Position numbers and translations under genes: made by a program. This document shows, piece after piece, positions 1 to 5,711 of a stretch of 6,882 bases of DNA (position 1 is the first letter of the stretch; each line of letters opens with the position of its first letter). The notes beneath the pieces were generated by a model. The model did not search any database, was not told where the DNA came from, and saw nothing but the letters and a program-made list of their open reading frames with translations. The stretch is from Deltaproteobacteria bacterium. GTDB taxonomy: Bacteria; Myxococcota_A; Polyangia; Polyangiales; Houyiibacteriaceae. The DNA lies in contig JAPUKT010000388.1 in the NCBI GenBank assembly GCA_027295555.1, forward strand, positions 1 to 6,882, in the 5' to 3' direction.

Positions 1-392
1 ATCCCGCGCCAACCGAGAAGCGAAGCAGCAACAATCTCGATGCTCTCATGGACGAGGTTGTCGGTGGCTCGTCGTCGAAAAAGGCCGCGACCCGCTCGAA
101 GTCGAGCTCGAGCGGCTCTAGCCTTGCGACCGGTCCCTCGCGAAGCCACGTCAAGACCGCCCTTCAGGGGGTCAGCGGCGGCGTGAAGGCATGCAAACAA
201 GGCACGAGCGGCACGGCGACCGTCGATGTGACCTTCAGTGGCGGCACCGGCCGAGTCACGCGAGCCAAAGTCTCAGGCGGGCCATTCAAAGGAACGCCGG
301 TCGGCGCATGCGTCGAAAAGGCCGTGAAGCGAGCGAGGGTCCCTCGCTTCAAGCAGTCATCGTTCAGAGTGAAGTTCCCTTACCGCCTTTAG
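1..392 (+). CDS. AgmX/PglI C-terminal (myxobacterial tail) domain protein, 5' truncated
   Basis: The reading frame is open from the left edge (first full codon at 3) to a TAG at 390-392, so this is the last ~129 residues of a longer protein; the ATG at 48 is probably an internal methionine. Visible order: a short stretch reading NNLDALMDEVVG, a low-complexity Ser/Lys/Gly linker (about residues 22-45), then a compact domain of about 75 residues. That domain has the pattern of the AgmX/PglI C-terminal tail: KACKQG, a beta-rich VDVTFSGGTGRV, GTPVGACVEKA, then RVPRF and a final FRVKFPYRL. The two cysteines (codons 192-194 and 309-311) are typical of the family and could form a disulfide, which would imply a periplasmic location. 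In myxobacteria the domain ends many envelope, motility and Ser/Thr-kinase-linked proteins, so the full function depends on the missing N-terminus. The gene converges on pepA, 41 nt away. Confidence 0.85.
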   Translation, partial: PAPTEKRSSNNLDALMDEVVGGSSSKKAATRSKSSSSGSSLATGPSRSHVKTALQGVSGGVKACKQGTSGTATVDVTFSGGTGRVTRAKVSGGPFKGTPVGACVEKAVKRARVPRFKQSSFRVKFPYRL

Positions 393-433
393 ATAGGCGC
401 TCTAGAGCACCGAACAGGCAACCTTTAGCCTGC
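393..433. terminator. convergent intergenic spacer with weak hairpins
   Basis: This 41-nt gap lies between two converging stop codons. It contains a 10-bp palindrome GCTCTAGAGC (399-408) and a 5-bp stem CAGGC/GCCTG (415-419 and 428-432) with an 8-nt loop. Neither is followed by a clear T-run on either strand. A bidirectional terminator would be expected here from the gene arrangement, but the structures are weak and the call is mostly positional. Confidence 0.25.
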
Positions 434-1903
434 CTACTTCAGGTTTTCCAGGAATCTCACGCCTGTCGCCACTCCGAACCCAGTGCCGCCCTTCGGCAGC
501 CGGCCGTGTGCGCGGTCGACGAACGCGGGGCCCGCGATGTCGAGGTGCATCCACTTCACCTCTTCAGTGAACTCCTCGAGGAAGAGCGCGGCTGTGATCG
601 AGCCACCGTAGCGCCCACCGATATGCTTGAGGTCGGCGATCGGACTCTTGAGCGTCGATTTCAGGTCTTCGTCGAGGGGCATCCGCCAAAACGCTTCGCC
701 TTCGTCGTCGGCCGCGGCGAGGTATCTCTTGGCGAGGTCGTCGTCATCGGTATAGAGGGCTGCGCGCCACGGACCGAGGGCCACCATGCAGGCGCCCGTG
801 AGCGTCGCATGGTCGATCGTCACGTCGGGCTTCAGCTTGCGGGCCGTCCACGTCAACACGTCGGCGAGCACCAACCTGCCCTCTGCATCCGTGTTGATGA
901 CCTCGACCGTCTTACCCTGGAGGGACTTGTAGATGTCGCCAGGCCGGTAGGCTTGGGCACCGGTCATGTTCTCGGTCGACCCGACGATCGCATGAACCTC
1001 GACCGGAAGCTTGAGCCGAGCCGCCGCAAAGACGATGCCGAGCGTCGCCGCGGCCCCCGCCATGTCACACTTCATGTCGATCATCGAGCCCGCGGGCTTG
1101 ATGCATAGACCGCCTGAATCGAACGTGAGCCCCTTGCCGACGAAGGCCACTTTCTTTTTGGCGTTTCGCGGCTTGTACGTGACGTGGATCACGCGCGGCT
1201 CGACCGCGCTGCCAGCATTGACAGCCAGAAGGAGGTTCATTCCCTCCTTCTTGATCCGTGTCTTGTTCCAGATACTGCAGGTCAGGCCGAGCTTGCGCGA
1301 TTCGGAGGACGCGGCGCGTGCCAACGTGATCGGGTTCAGGTCGTTCGGAGGTCGATTGACCAGGTCGCGCGCAAAGTTGACGCTCTCCGCGAGCGAGCGC
1401 CCGGCCTTGATCGCCGCCGCGAGGCCGCGCACGCTCTGGGGGGCTTTGAGGATGACAGCGCTCGTCAGACCATCCAAAGACTTCTTGTCGCTCTTGTATT
1501 CGGTGTAGCGATAGGCACCAGCGACCAGGCCCTGAGACACCGCCCGAACGGACTCCGCGGTGACCTTGGGAAGCTCGACGGCAGCGGTCTTTTGCGCGCA
1601 GGCGGCCGAAGCCAGCGCATGCCCAAGGCTCCACGCTACCTTCTGCACGTCTGTCTCGTCGCCGATCCCTACGAGAAGCAACCACCGGGCCTTGGCGCGG
1701 CCCCCGGCGGCGACCTTGAGCGTCTGGGAGGCTTTCCCTTCGAAGCGCTCGTCGGCCGCAAGAGGCTTGATGCTTCCCTTGCCGGCGACTGCCTCGATCT
1801 GGCGAATCGCCTTGTTGTACTTCGTCTTGGCCGAGGGGATGGCCACTGCGACGATGTCGGCGGTGGATTTGTTCCAGGTGCCCGTGGAAAGTGAAATCTT
1901 CAT
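434..1903 (-). CDS. pepA: Leucyl aminopeptidase, peptidase family M17
   Basis: This 489-aa protein is a dinuclear-metal exopeptidase that removes N-terminal residues, Leu preferred, from peptides in the cytoplasm; no signal peptide is seen. The N-terminal half (about 1-160) fits the M17 regulatory domain and the C-terminal half is catalytic. All family metal ligands are present: K257 and D262 (in VGKGLTFDSGG), D280 (KCDMAG), and D339 and E341 in the signature NTDAEGRL. The catalytic pair is K269 and R343. The spacing matches E. coli PepA with a constant offset of 13 residues. I chose the ATG at 1903 because an AGGAG lies 4 nt upstream and the product then starts MKISLS; the open frame continues to 2008 but that extension is Cys/Arg-rich and lacks family character. 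It is transcribed alone, away from the 56-aa gene. E. coli PepA also binds DNA at cer/carAB sites; nothing here shows whether this one does. Confidence 0.97.
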   Translation of the reverse strand: MKISLSTGTWNKSTADIVAVAIPSAKTKYNKAIRQIEAVAGKGSIKPLAADERFEGKASQTLKVAAGGRAKARWLLLVGIGDETDVQKVAWSLGHALASAACAQKTAAVELPKVTAESVRAVSQGLVAGAYRYTEYKSDKKSLDGLTSAVILKAPQSVRGLAAAIKAGRSLAESVNFARDLVNRPPNDLNPITLARAASSESRKLGLTCSIWNKTRIKKEGMNLLLAVNAGSAVEPRVIHVTYKPRNAKKKVAFVGKGLTFDSGGLCIKPAGSMIDMKCDMAGAAATLGIVFAAARLKLPVEVHAIVGSTENMTGAQAYRPGDIYKSLQGKTVEVINTDAEGRLVLADVLTWTARKLKPDVTIDHATLTGACMVALGPWRAALYTDDDDLAKRYLAAADDEGEAFWRMPLDEDLKSTLKSPIADLKHIGGRYGGSITAALFLEEFTEEVKWMHLDIAGPAFVDRAHGRLPKGGTGFGVATGVRFLENLK

Positions 1904-1907
1904 CTGT

Positions 1908-1912
1908 CTCCT
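1908..1912 (-). promoter_or_regulatory. Shine-Dalgarno of pepA
   Basis: On the minus strand AGAGGAGACAG precedes the ATG at 1903, giving AGGAG with a 4-nt spacer. This site decides the pepA start against the longer open frame reaching 2008. Confidence 0.75.
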
Positions 1913-2043
1913 CTGCAGCTTGGCTCGCGGATACTGACAGGAAGAGCAAGACGCAACAAACGGAAGTTGGACGCATTTTGATCGGCGGACGCCGACGGAC
2001 GGCGCCAAGACCGCCGACCTCGCCGTTGCAGGTACTCGAGATC

Positions 2044-2057
2044 ACGTCGCCCGACGT
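2044..2057. promoter_or_regulatory. 6-2-6 inverted repeat, possible operator
   Basis: The sequence ACGTCG-CC-CGACGT is a perfect 6-bp inverted repeat with a 2-bp spacer, about 50 nt upstream of the ATG at 2107 and touching a TTGGCA (2057-2062) that could be a -35 element. Position and symmetry fit a repressor or activator site, but in GC-rich DNA such short repeats also arise by chance. Confidence 0.3.
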
Positions 2058-2096
2058 TGGCATCGCTCGTGCAATGAGGTCCGACACACATCCAAC

Positions 2097-2102
2097 AGGA
2101 GG
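2097..2102 (+). promoter_or_regulatory. Shine-Dalgarno of the 56-aa gene
   Basis: A perfect AGGAGG sits 4 nt before the ATG at 2107. It fixes the start of the small gene and argues against the longer open frame that begins at 1891 and overlaps pepA. Confidence 0.8.
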
Positions 2103-2106
2103 AACC

Positions 2107-2277
2107 ATGCTCGAAGAGAACAGCCAACGTGGAGTAAAGCTCGCCTACACCATCGTGGAGCGCGACAAGGACGGACGGAAAATTTGGGCGCGCGTGGGCG
2201 GCGCGTTCGTCAATCGAGATGGCAGCTTGAGTGTTAGGCTCGATCGCGACGGTGCTCCCCAGGGGCAAGCCGCATGA
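2107..2277 (+). CDS. Small conserved hypothetical protein (56 aa)
   Basis: The product is 56 residues, charged and soluble, with no membrane segment or cysteine. Its core (residues 25-45) reads KIWARVGGAFVNRDGSLSVR followed by L, matching a W-x-R-(I/V)-G-x-A-F-x-N-x-D-G-S pattern that I recall from short proteins of delta-proteobacteria with no assigned function. The start is set by the AGGAGG at 2097-2102. Its TGA (2275-2277) overlaps the ATG of the ComEA-like gene in an ATGA, so translation of the two is probably coupled. The alternating hydrophobic and polar residues suggest a small beta-sheet fold, an inference only. The strong ribosome binding site and coupling make it likely to be expressed; no role can be assigned. 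Confidence 0.8.
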   Translation: MLEENSQRGVKLAYTIVERDKDGRKIWARVGGAFVNRDGSLSVRLDRDGAPQGQAA

Positions 2278-2585
2278 TTCGCGGGATCGTTGCGCTAGCG
2301 ATCCTGTTGGGCACCCTGCACACCGCCCACACCTTGGCGGCTGGCAACGGGGCGGCCCCCCCGGCCGAGCAGGAACCGGCCGCTTCAGAGGACACGCGGA
2401 TCAATATCAACACAGCTGGCCCCGCAGAGCTCGTGCAGCTCCCGGGGATCGGCCCCACACGCGCCCAAGCAATCGTCGAAGAGCGACAAAAGAGGCGCTT
2501 TCGCCGGGTCGAAGACATTCTCCGGGTACCCGGCATCGGGCGAAAAACCTTCGGACGGATACGCGACTCAATCCGCGTCCAGTAG
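2274..2585 (+). CDS. ComEA-like helix-hairpin-helix DNA-binding protein, exported
   Basis: This 103-aa protein starts with a probable Sec signal peptide (residues 1-22; MIRG then a hydrophobic stretch, AxA-like end at HTLAAG), followed by a Pro/Ala/Glu-rich linker to about residue 41. The rest is a ComEA-type double helix-hairpin-helix module: ININTAGPAELVQLPGIG (43-60) and a second hairpin VPGIGRK (85-91). These Gly-rich hairpins bind the DNA backbone without sequence specificity. In competent bacteria ComEA is the periplasmic or surface DNA receptor that feeds the uptake channel. Here no N-terminal SLBB domain is present, as in the short Gram-negative versions, and no comEC or pilus gene lies in the window, so a competence role is inferred. 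The start is the ATGA overlap with the 56-aa gene, with AGGGG at 2261-2265. Short HhH proteins of this type may have other roles. Confidence 0.88.
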   Translation: MIRGIVALAILLGTLHTAHTLAAGNGAAPPAEQEPAASEDTRININTAGPAELVQLPGIGPTRAQAIVEERQKRRFRRVEDILRVPGIGRKTFGRIRDSIRVQ

Positions 2586-2603
2586 AGAAAGCGTTCCGAA
2601 GCG

Positions 2604-2633
2604 CTAGCACTACTGTTGCAACAGTAGTGCTAG
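2604..2633. promoter_or_regulatory. perfect 30-bp palindrome, probable operator
   Basis: The left half CTAGCACTACTGTTG (2604-2618) is followed directly by its exact reverse complement (2619-2633) with no spacer. It lies 18 nt after the stop of the ComEA-like gene and 10 nt before the GNAT ATG, and its right edge overlaps the putative GNAT Shine-Dalgarno AGGGTGGG (2632-2639). A 30-bp perfect palindrome is far beyond chance. It may be an operator for a dimeric regulator such as a TetR-family protein, whose sites are often long gapless palindromes, or an RNA hairpin of about 13 bp around a small loop. No T-run follows, so an intrinsic terminator is less likely. Confidence 0.65.
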
Positions 2634-2643
2634 GGTGGGCGCA

Positions 2644-3132
2644 ATGAGTACGCCGATCGAGGTTCGTGAAGGCAGCGAAGCCGATAGAGACACCCTCCTC
2701 GGGTTTCACCGAAGTCTTTACGAATCGCACCGCCGCGAGGTGATCACGGCTGACGTTCTACCGCTGATCGAGTATCGCGACTATGCGCGGGCCATTGAAG
2801 ACGACGTGGACACCCTTCTCGCCGACCCGCACAGCCACATCCTCATCGCCGAGTCAGGGGGGGTGGCGGTCGGCTACATCACAGGCCGAACGATGGTCGA
2901 GCCACGCCGAGTGCTGCCGCGGCGAGGCGTCGTAAACGACTGGTACGTGGACCCCGTACACAGGGGGCAAGGGATCGGCGCTGCCCTGCTGAGAAAGATC
3001 GAAGAGCGATTCCGGTCTGTGGGGTGCCAAGCGATCGAGTCCGCCACGTGGTCCTCGAACGACGGGGCGCGTCGGGCACACGACTCACTGGGCTTCCAAG
3101 AGATCCGAGTCATCTACCGCAAACGGCTGTGA
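2644..3132 (+). CDS. GNAT-family N-acetyltransferase
   Basis: The 162-aa product has the GNAT fold order: an N-terminal strand IEVREGSEAD, the central strands HILIAESGGVAVGYITG (65-81), the motif A strand NDWYVDPVHRG, and the acetyl-CoA pyrophosphate loop R107-G-Q-G110-I-G112 followed by helix AALLRKIEERF. Motif B (N139-DGARRAHDSLGF) closes the domain. Such enzymes transfer an acetyl group from acetyl-CoA to an amine; the substrate cannot be read from the sequence. I prefer the ATG at 2644, with AGGGTGGG 4 nt upstream, over an in-frame GTG at 2635 that would fall inside that ribosome binding site. It is probably separately controlled through the palindrome at 2604-2633. It converges on the miaE-like gene across a hexamer array. 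Confidence 0.92.
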   Translation: MSTPIEVREGSEADRDTLLGFHRSLYESHRREVITADVLPLIEYRDYARAIEDDVDTLLADPHSHILIAESGGVAVGYITGRTMVEPRRVLPRRGVVNDWYVDPVHRGQGIGAALLRKIEERFRSVGCQAIESATWSSNDGARRAHDSLGFQEIRVIYRKRL

Positions 3133-3134
3133 CT

Positions 3135-3218
3135 GACGCGGGCGCTGACCCGGACGCTGACGCTGACGCTGACGCTGACGCTGGCGCGGGCACTGACGCT
3201 GACGCGGGCGCTGGCACT
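3135..3218. repeat. hexanucleotide tandem array, 14 units
   Basis: Fourteen consecutive 6-bp units, all fitting GRCNCK, run without any insertion or deletion. Five perfect GACGCT copies (3153-3182) form the core, flanked by variants such as GGCGCT, GACGCG, GACCCG and GGCACT. The array starts 2 nt after the GNAT stop codon, fills the convergent gap, and its last unit overlaps the miaE-like stop (3217-3219). This is a microsatellite-type array, probably grown by replication slippage and then diverged by point changes. On the plus strand it would read as an Asp/Gly-Ala/Thr repeat, but no plausible gene uses that frame. Confidence 0.9.
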
Positions 3219-3789
3219 AGTGCACGGCGGGGCGCAATGGGAGCGCGTCTACGATCTTGGCTTCCTCTTCCAGTAGCTCGTGCAATCGGGCTTCGACGGT
3301 CTCGGCCGGAAAGTACTCGCGGGCGAGGCGGACGAAGATCCCGTGATGGCGGGCTTCCGACCGGGTGATGTCGAGATAGAAGTCTTTGAGCGGTCCCGGC
3401 TCGAGGGCGTCGGCAACCAAGCCTAAACGCTCGCATCCGCGTGCTTCGACGATCCCAAGCACCAAGAGCCGATCGAGGAAGTACTGTTCGGGACCGCGCT
3501 TGATCAGCTGCATGAGCGCGCTGACGTAGGGGTCTTTGTCATCCGGTCGTGGCGCAAGCCCGCGGTCCAAGATGATCGCCATCACGCGCGCGAAATGATC
3601 GAGCTCTTCTTGCGCGAACGGGATGAGCTCGCGGACTAGCATGGTGCGATCCGAATAGTGCGACACGAGCTTCAACGCCATCGCTGAAGCCTTCCGCTCG
3701 CACGCAGCGTGATCGACCAAGAAAGCATCGAAGTCGGCGCGCACCACATCGATCCAAGCAGGGTCTGTCTTTGTTCGGAGGCGCAGCAT
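3217..3789 (-). CDS. miaE: MiaE-like tRNA-(ms2io6A37) hydroxylase
   Basis: The 190-aa protein resembles MiaE, a non-haem diiron monooxygenase of the ferritin-like four-helix fold that hydroxylates the isopentenyl side chain of 2-methylthio-N6-isopentenyl-adenosine at tRNA position 37 using O2. The diiron ligand set is complete: E31 (CERKAS), E62 and H65 (EELDHF, an ExxH), E115 (IVEARGCE) and E145 and H148 (SEARHHG, the second ExxH). Length is in the range of short MiaE proteins. The start is the ATG at 3789, 1 nt after the hisG stop (TGA-C-ATG), so it is translationally coupled to hisG; only a weak GGGTGA precedes it. It is the last gene of the murA-hisG-miaE group. Substrate formation needs MiaA and MiaB, not in this window. 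Function is inferred from the family. Confidence 0.9.
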   Translation of the reverse strand: MLRLRTKTDPAWIDVVRADFDAFLVDHAACERKASAMALKLVSHYSDRTMLVRELIPFAQEELDHFARVMAIILDRGLAPRPDDKDPYVSALMQLIKRGPEQYFLDRLLVLGIVEARGCERLGLVADALEPGPLKDFYLDITRSEARHHGIFVRLAREYFPAETVEARLHELLEEEAKIVDALPLRPAVH

Positions 3790-3790
3790 G

Positions 3791-4429
3791 TCACCCGCGA
3801 AGCGCGTCCAGGATTGGCTCGATCGCTTCTCGACGGAGCTTGAGCCCTACCCGATTTGCGATCACCACCGAGCTGATGTCAGCGATGTGCTCGAGCTCTA
3901 CGAGGCCGTTCTGCCGCAGCGTTTCACCTGTTTCCACGAGGTCTACGATCACGTCGGCAAGGCCTGTGAGCGGGGCGAGCTCGACCGAGCCCTGGCAGAA
4001 GATCATTTCCACTGGAATGCCACGCGAACGAAAGTATTGTTCCGCGATGTGGGGAAACTTCGTGGCCACGCGAACGGGACGCTCACCTCGACCGGTGATT
4101 GGTTCGTTCGGAAGGCCGCAGACCATCATGCGACATCGACCGATGTCCAGATCCACCGGGGCGAAGACGTCATAGTCGCGCTCCATCAAGACGTCCCGGC
4201 CGACGACGCCGAGATCGGCGGCGCCGTATTCCACGTAGGTCGGGACGTCGTCGGCCTTGAGGAGCAAGAAGCTGAGCCCTGCGGCCTTACCCTCGCGGAC
4301 GAGCTTGCGGCTCTTCGCGGTGAGCGCACCTGTCGGGATCCCGGCTTTTTCGAAGCGCGCACCCAGCTGCTCGAGGACGCGACCCTTGGGGACCGCGATG
4401 ACGATGGAATCTCGGTTTCGTTTACGCAT
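3791..4429 (-). CDS. hisG: ATP phosphoribosyltransferase, short form
   Basis: This enzyme joins ATP and PRPP to give phosphoribosyl-ATP, the first and feedback-controlled step of histidine synthesis in the cytoplasm. The 212 residues match the short HisG form: IAVPKGRVLE (11-20) at the N-terminus, EYGAADLGVVGRD (67-79), RVATKFPHIAEQYF (120-133) and the full HisG signature at 150-171, with E150, G156, D163, T167, G168 and T170 in the expected places. The long-form C-terminal regulatory domain is absent, so by family knowledge it should need HisZ, a HisRS-like partner, for activity and histidine inhibition; hisZ is not in the window. The ATG overlaps the murA stop by 8 nt (ATGCGTAA), and the stop lies 1 nt before miaE, so the three are coupled. 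The murA-hisG order is common in proteobacteria. Confidence 0.97.
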   Translation of the reverse strand: MRKRNRDSIVIAVPKGRVLEQLGARFEKAGIPTGALTAKSRKLVREGKAAGLSFLLLKADDVPTYVEYGAADLGVVGRDVLMERDYDVFAPVDLDIGRCRMMVCGLPNEPITGRGERPVRVATKFPHIAEQYFRSRGIPVEMIFCQGSVELAPLTGLADVIVDLVETGETLRQNGLVELEHIADISSVVIANRVGLKLRREAIEPILDALRG

Positions 4430-5687
4430 TGCCGGGTACTCGCTCGATGGTGGCGCCCAGAGGCGCTAGCTTCATTTCGAACTGATCGTAGCCTCGATCG
4501 AGGTGATAAACTCGTCGAACGTCTGTCGTACCTTCGGCGATCAGGCCCGCAACGACCAGCGAAGCGCTTGCGCGGAGGTCGGTGGCCATGACTTCAGCAC
4601 CCTCGAGCCGCTTGACGCCGTGGACCGTGGCGGTGCGCGCGTTGACCTGAATGTTGGCGCCCATGCGGTTGAGCTCGGAGACGTGCATGAACCGGTTCTC
4701 GAAGACCGTTTCGGTGATGCGACTGGTGCCCTCGGCCAAAGACATCAGAACCATGAACTGTGCCTGCATGTCGGTGGGAAACCCGGGGTGCGGCTGGGTA
4801 ATGACGTCCGTAGGGTAGATCGGACGCGCACCGACGACGCGAATCCCGTTTCCCTCGCGCTCGACAGTGGCCCCGGCCTCGCGGAGTTTCACGATCACGG
4901 CCTCGAGCGGCTCGAACCCGATGCCCTCTAGGAACAGATTTCCCGCGGTCGCAGCAGCAGCAACCATGAAGGTCCCTGCTTCGATCCGATCCGGGATGAT
5001 CGCGTGGTCGATCGGGTGGAGGGCATCGACGCCTTCAATTGCGATGGCCGAGGTGCCCGCTCCTTCGATGCGTGCACCCATCTTGTTCAACACGCGGGCG
5101 AGCTCTTCCACCTCGGGCTCGCGCGCAGCGTTGTTAATCGTCGTACGCCCCTTGGCAAGAACGGCAGCACACATCAGGTTCTCGGTGCCCGTGTGGGTCG
5201 GGAAGTCGAGCGCGATGTCCGAGCCGCGAAGGCGGCCGCCAGGGACCGTGACCTCGACGTAGCCATGCGTCAGCTCGACCTCCGCTCCCATCGCCGAGAG
5301 GCCTTTGAGATGCTGGTCGATTGGGCGAGCTCCGATGGCGCAGCCACCGGGCAACGAAACGATCGCGCGGCCGCAACGGGCAACCAACGGTCCCAGCACG
5401 AGGACTGACGCCCGCATCTGCTTGACCAGATCGTACGGTGCGGTGGGATCGAGCGACCCTGAGAGACTCACCTCCACCCGGCCGTCTCGGTACACGGCAT
5501 TCGCCCCCAGGCGCTCGAGCAACTTCGTCATCGTGTCCACGTCACGAAGGTTGGGAACATTTCGAAACACGTGCTCGCCGTCGGCCAACAGGGCTGCGGC
5601 CAGAATCGGCAGGGCCGCGTTCTTTGAGCCGCTGATTCGCACAGTTCCAGCGAGGGTTGCCCCCCCCACGATTCGGATGTTATCCAC
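4422..5687 (-). CDS. murA: UDP-N-acetylglucosamine 1-carboxyvinyltransferase
   Basis: MurA moves enolpyruvate from PEP to UDP-GlcNAc, the first committed step of peptidoglycan synthesis, in the cytoplasm. The 421-aa product has the complete active site: K22 and N23 (SGSKNAALPI), the catalytic loop Cys C116 in PGGCAIGARP with R121, D306 (GFPTDMQ) and R398 (HLDRGY). Numbering is E. coli +1 throughout. With the PEP-loop Cys present the enzyme is predicted fosfomycin-sensitive, unlike Asp-type homologues. I chose the GTG at 5687 because the product then starts at the family position (VDNIRIVGG) with AGGGG 4 nt upstream. The frame stays open to 5888, but that 67-residue Arg-rich extension would overlap the upstream membrane gene and has no family match. 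The gene overlaps hisG by 8 nt. Confidence 0.97.
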   Translation of the reverse strand: MDNIRIVGGATLAGTVRISGSKNAALPILAAALLADGEHVFRNVPNLRDVDTMTKLLERLGANAVYRDGRVEVSLSGSLDPTAPYDLVKQMRASVLVLGPLVARCGRAIVSLPGGCAIGARPIDQHLKGLSAMGAEVELTHGYVEVTVPGGRLRGSDIALDFPTHTGTENLMCAAVLAKGRTTINNAAREPEVEELARVLNKMGARIEGAGTSAIAIEGVDALHPIDHAIIPDRIEAGTFMVAAAATAGNLFLEGIGFEPLEAVIVKLREAGATVEREGNGIRVVGARPIYPTDVITQPHPGFPTDMQAQFMVLMSLAEGTSRITETVFENRFMHVSELNRMGANIQVNARTATVHGVKRLEGAEVMATDLRASASLVVAGLIAEGTTDVRRVYHLDRGYDQFEMKLAPLGATIERVPGNA

Positions 5688-5711
5688 GCCGCCCCTGTTA
5701 CCCCGTGGCTC

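Larger units (their letters stand above)
1904..2106. promoter_or_regulatory. divergent intergenic region between pepA and the 56-aa gene
   Basis: This 203-bp region lies between the starts of two divergent genes, so promoters for both should be inside it. I find no convincing -35/-10 pair for the rightward gene. On the minus strand TTGCGT and TATCCG occur with a 17-nt spacer (about 1945-1973), a poor match to a sigma-70 promoter. The clearest structure is the inverted repeat at 2044-2057. No ORF here looks coding; the frames that cross it are extensions or shadows. Confidence 0.5.

Noticed and set aside
191..1108. A 305-codon open frame on the plus strand, opposite pepA and overlapping the tail-domain gene
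   Set aside because: It is antisense to clear pepA coding sequence, is rich in Arg/His as expected from a shadow of GC-rich DNA, and has no domain pattern or ribosome binding site.
1904..2008. Upstream extension of PepA by 35 residues
   Set aside because: A good AGGAG precedes the ATG at 1903 and family alignment starts there; the extension has no hydrophobic signal-like core and is Cys/Arg-rich.
1065..2108. A 347-codon open frame on the minus strand overlapping pepA in another frame
   Set aside because: The sequence is Arg/Gly/Gln-rich with no family features and lies over the well-supported M17 peptidase in a different frame.
2604..2633. Intrinsic terminator of the ComEA-like gene
   Set aside because: The stem is long but only moderately GC-rich and followed by GGTGGGCG instead of a T-run; its contact with the GNAT ribosome binding site fits a regulatory site better. 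Factor-dependent termination cannot be excluded.
2635..2643. GTG start for the GNAT protein three codons upstream
   Set aside because: The GTG would lie inside the AGGGTGGG ribosome binding site and next to the palindrome; the ATG at 2644 has proper spacing.
3135..3218. CRISPR array
   Set aside because: The units are 6 bp with no unique spacers, so it is a microsatellite-type array.
3024..3436. Open frames on both strands that translate the hexamer array as DADA or SASA repeats
   Set aside because: They are out of frame with GNAT and the miaE-like gene, cross both genes, and exist only because a 6-bp repeat cannot create stops in those frames.
3788..4591. A 267-codon plus-strand frame opposite hisG
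   Set aside because: It is the antisense shadow of hisG and the end of murA, with no recognisable domain or start signal.
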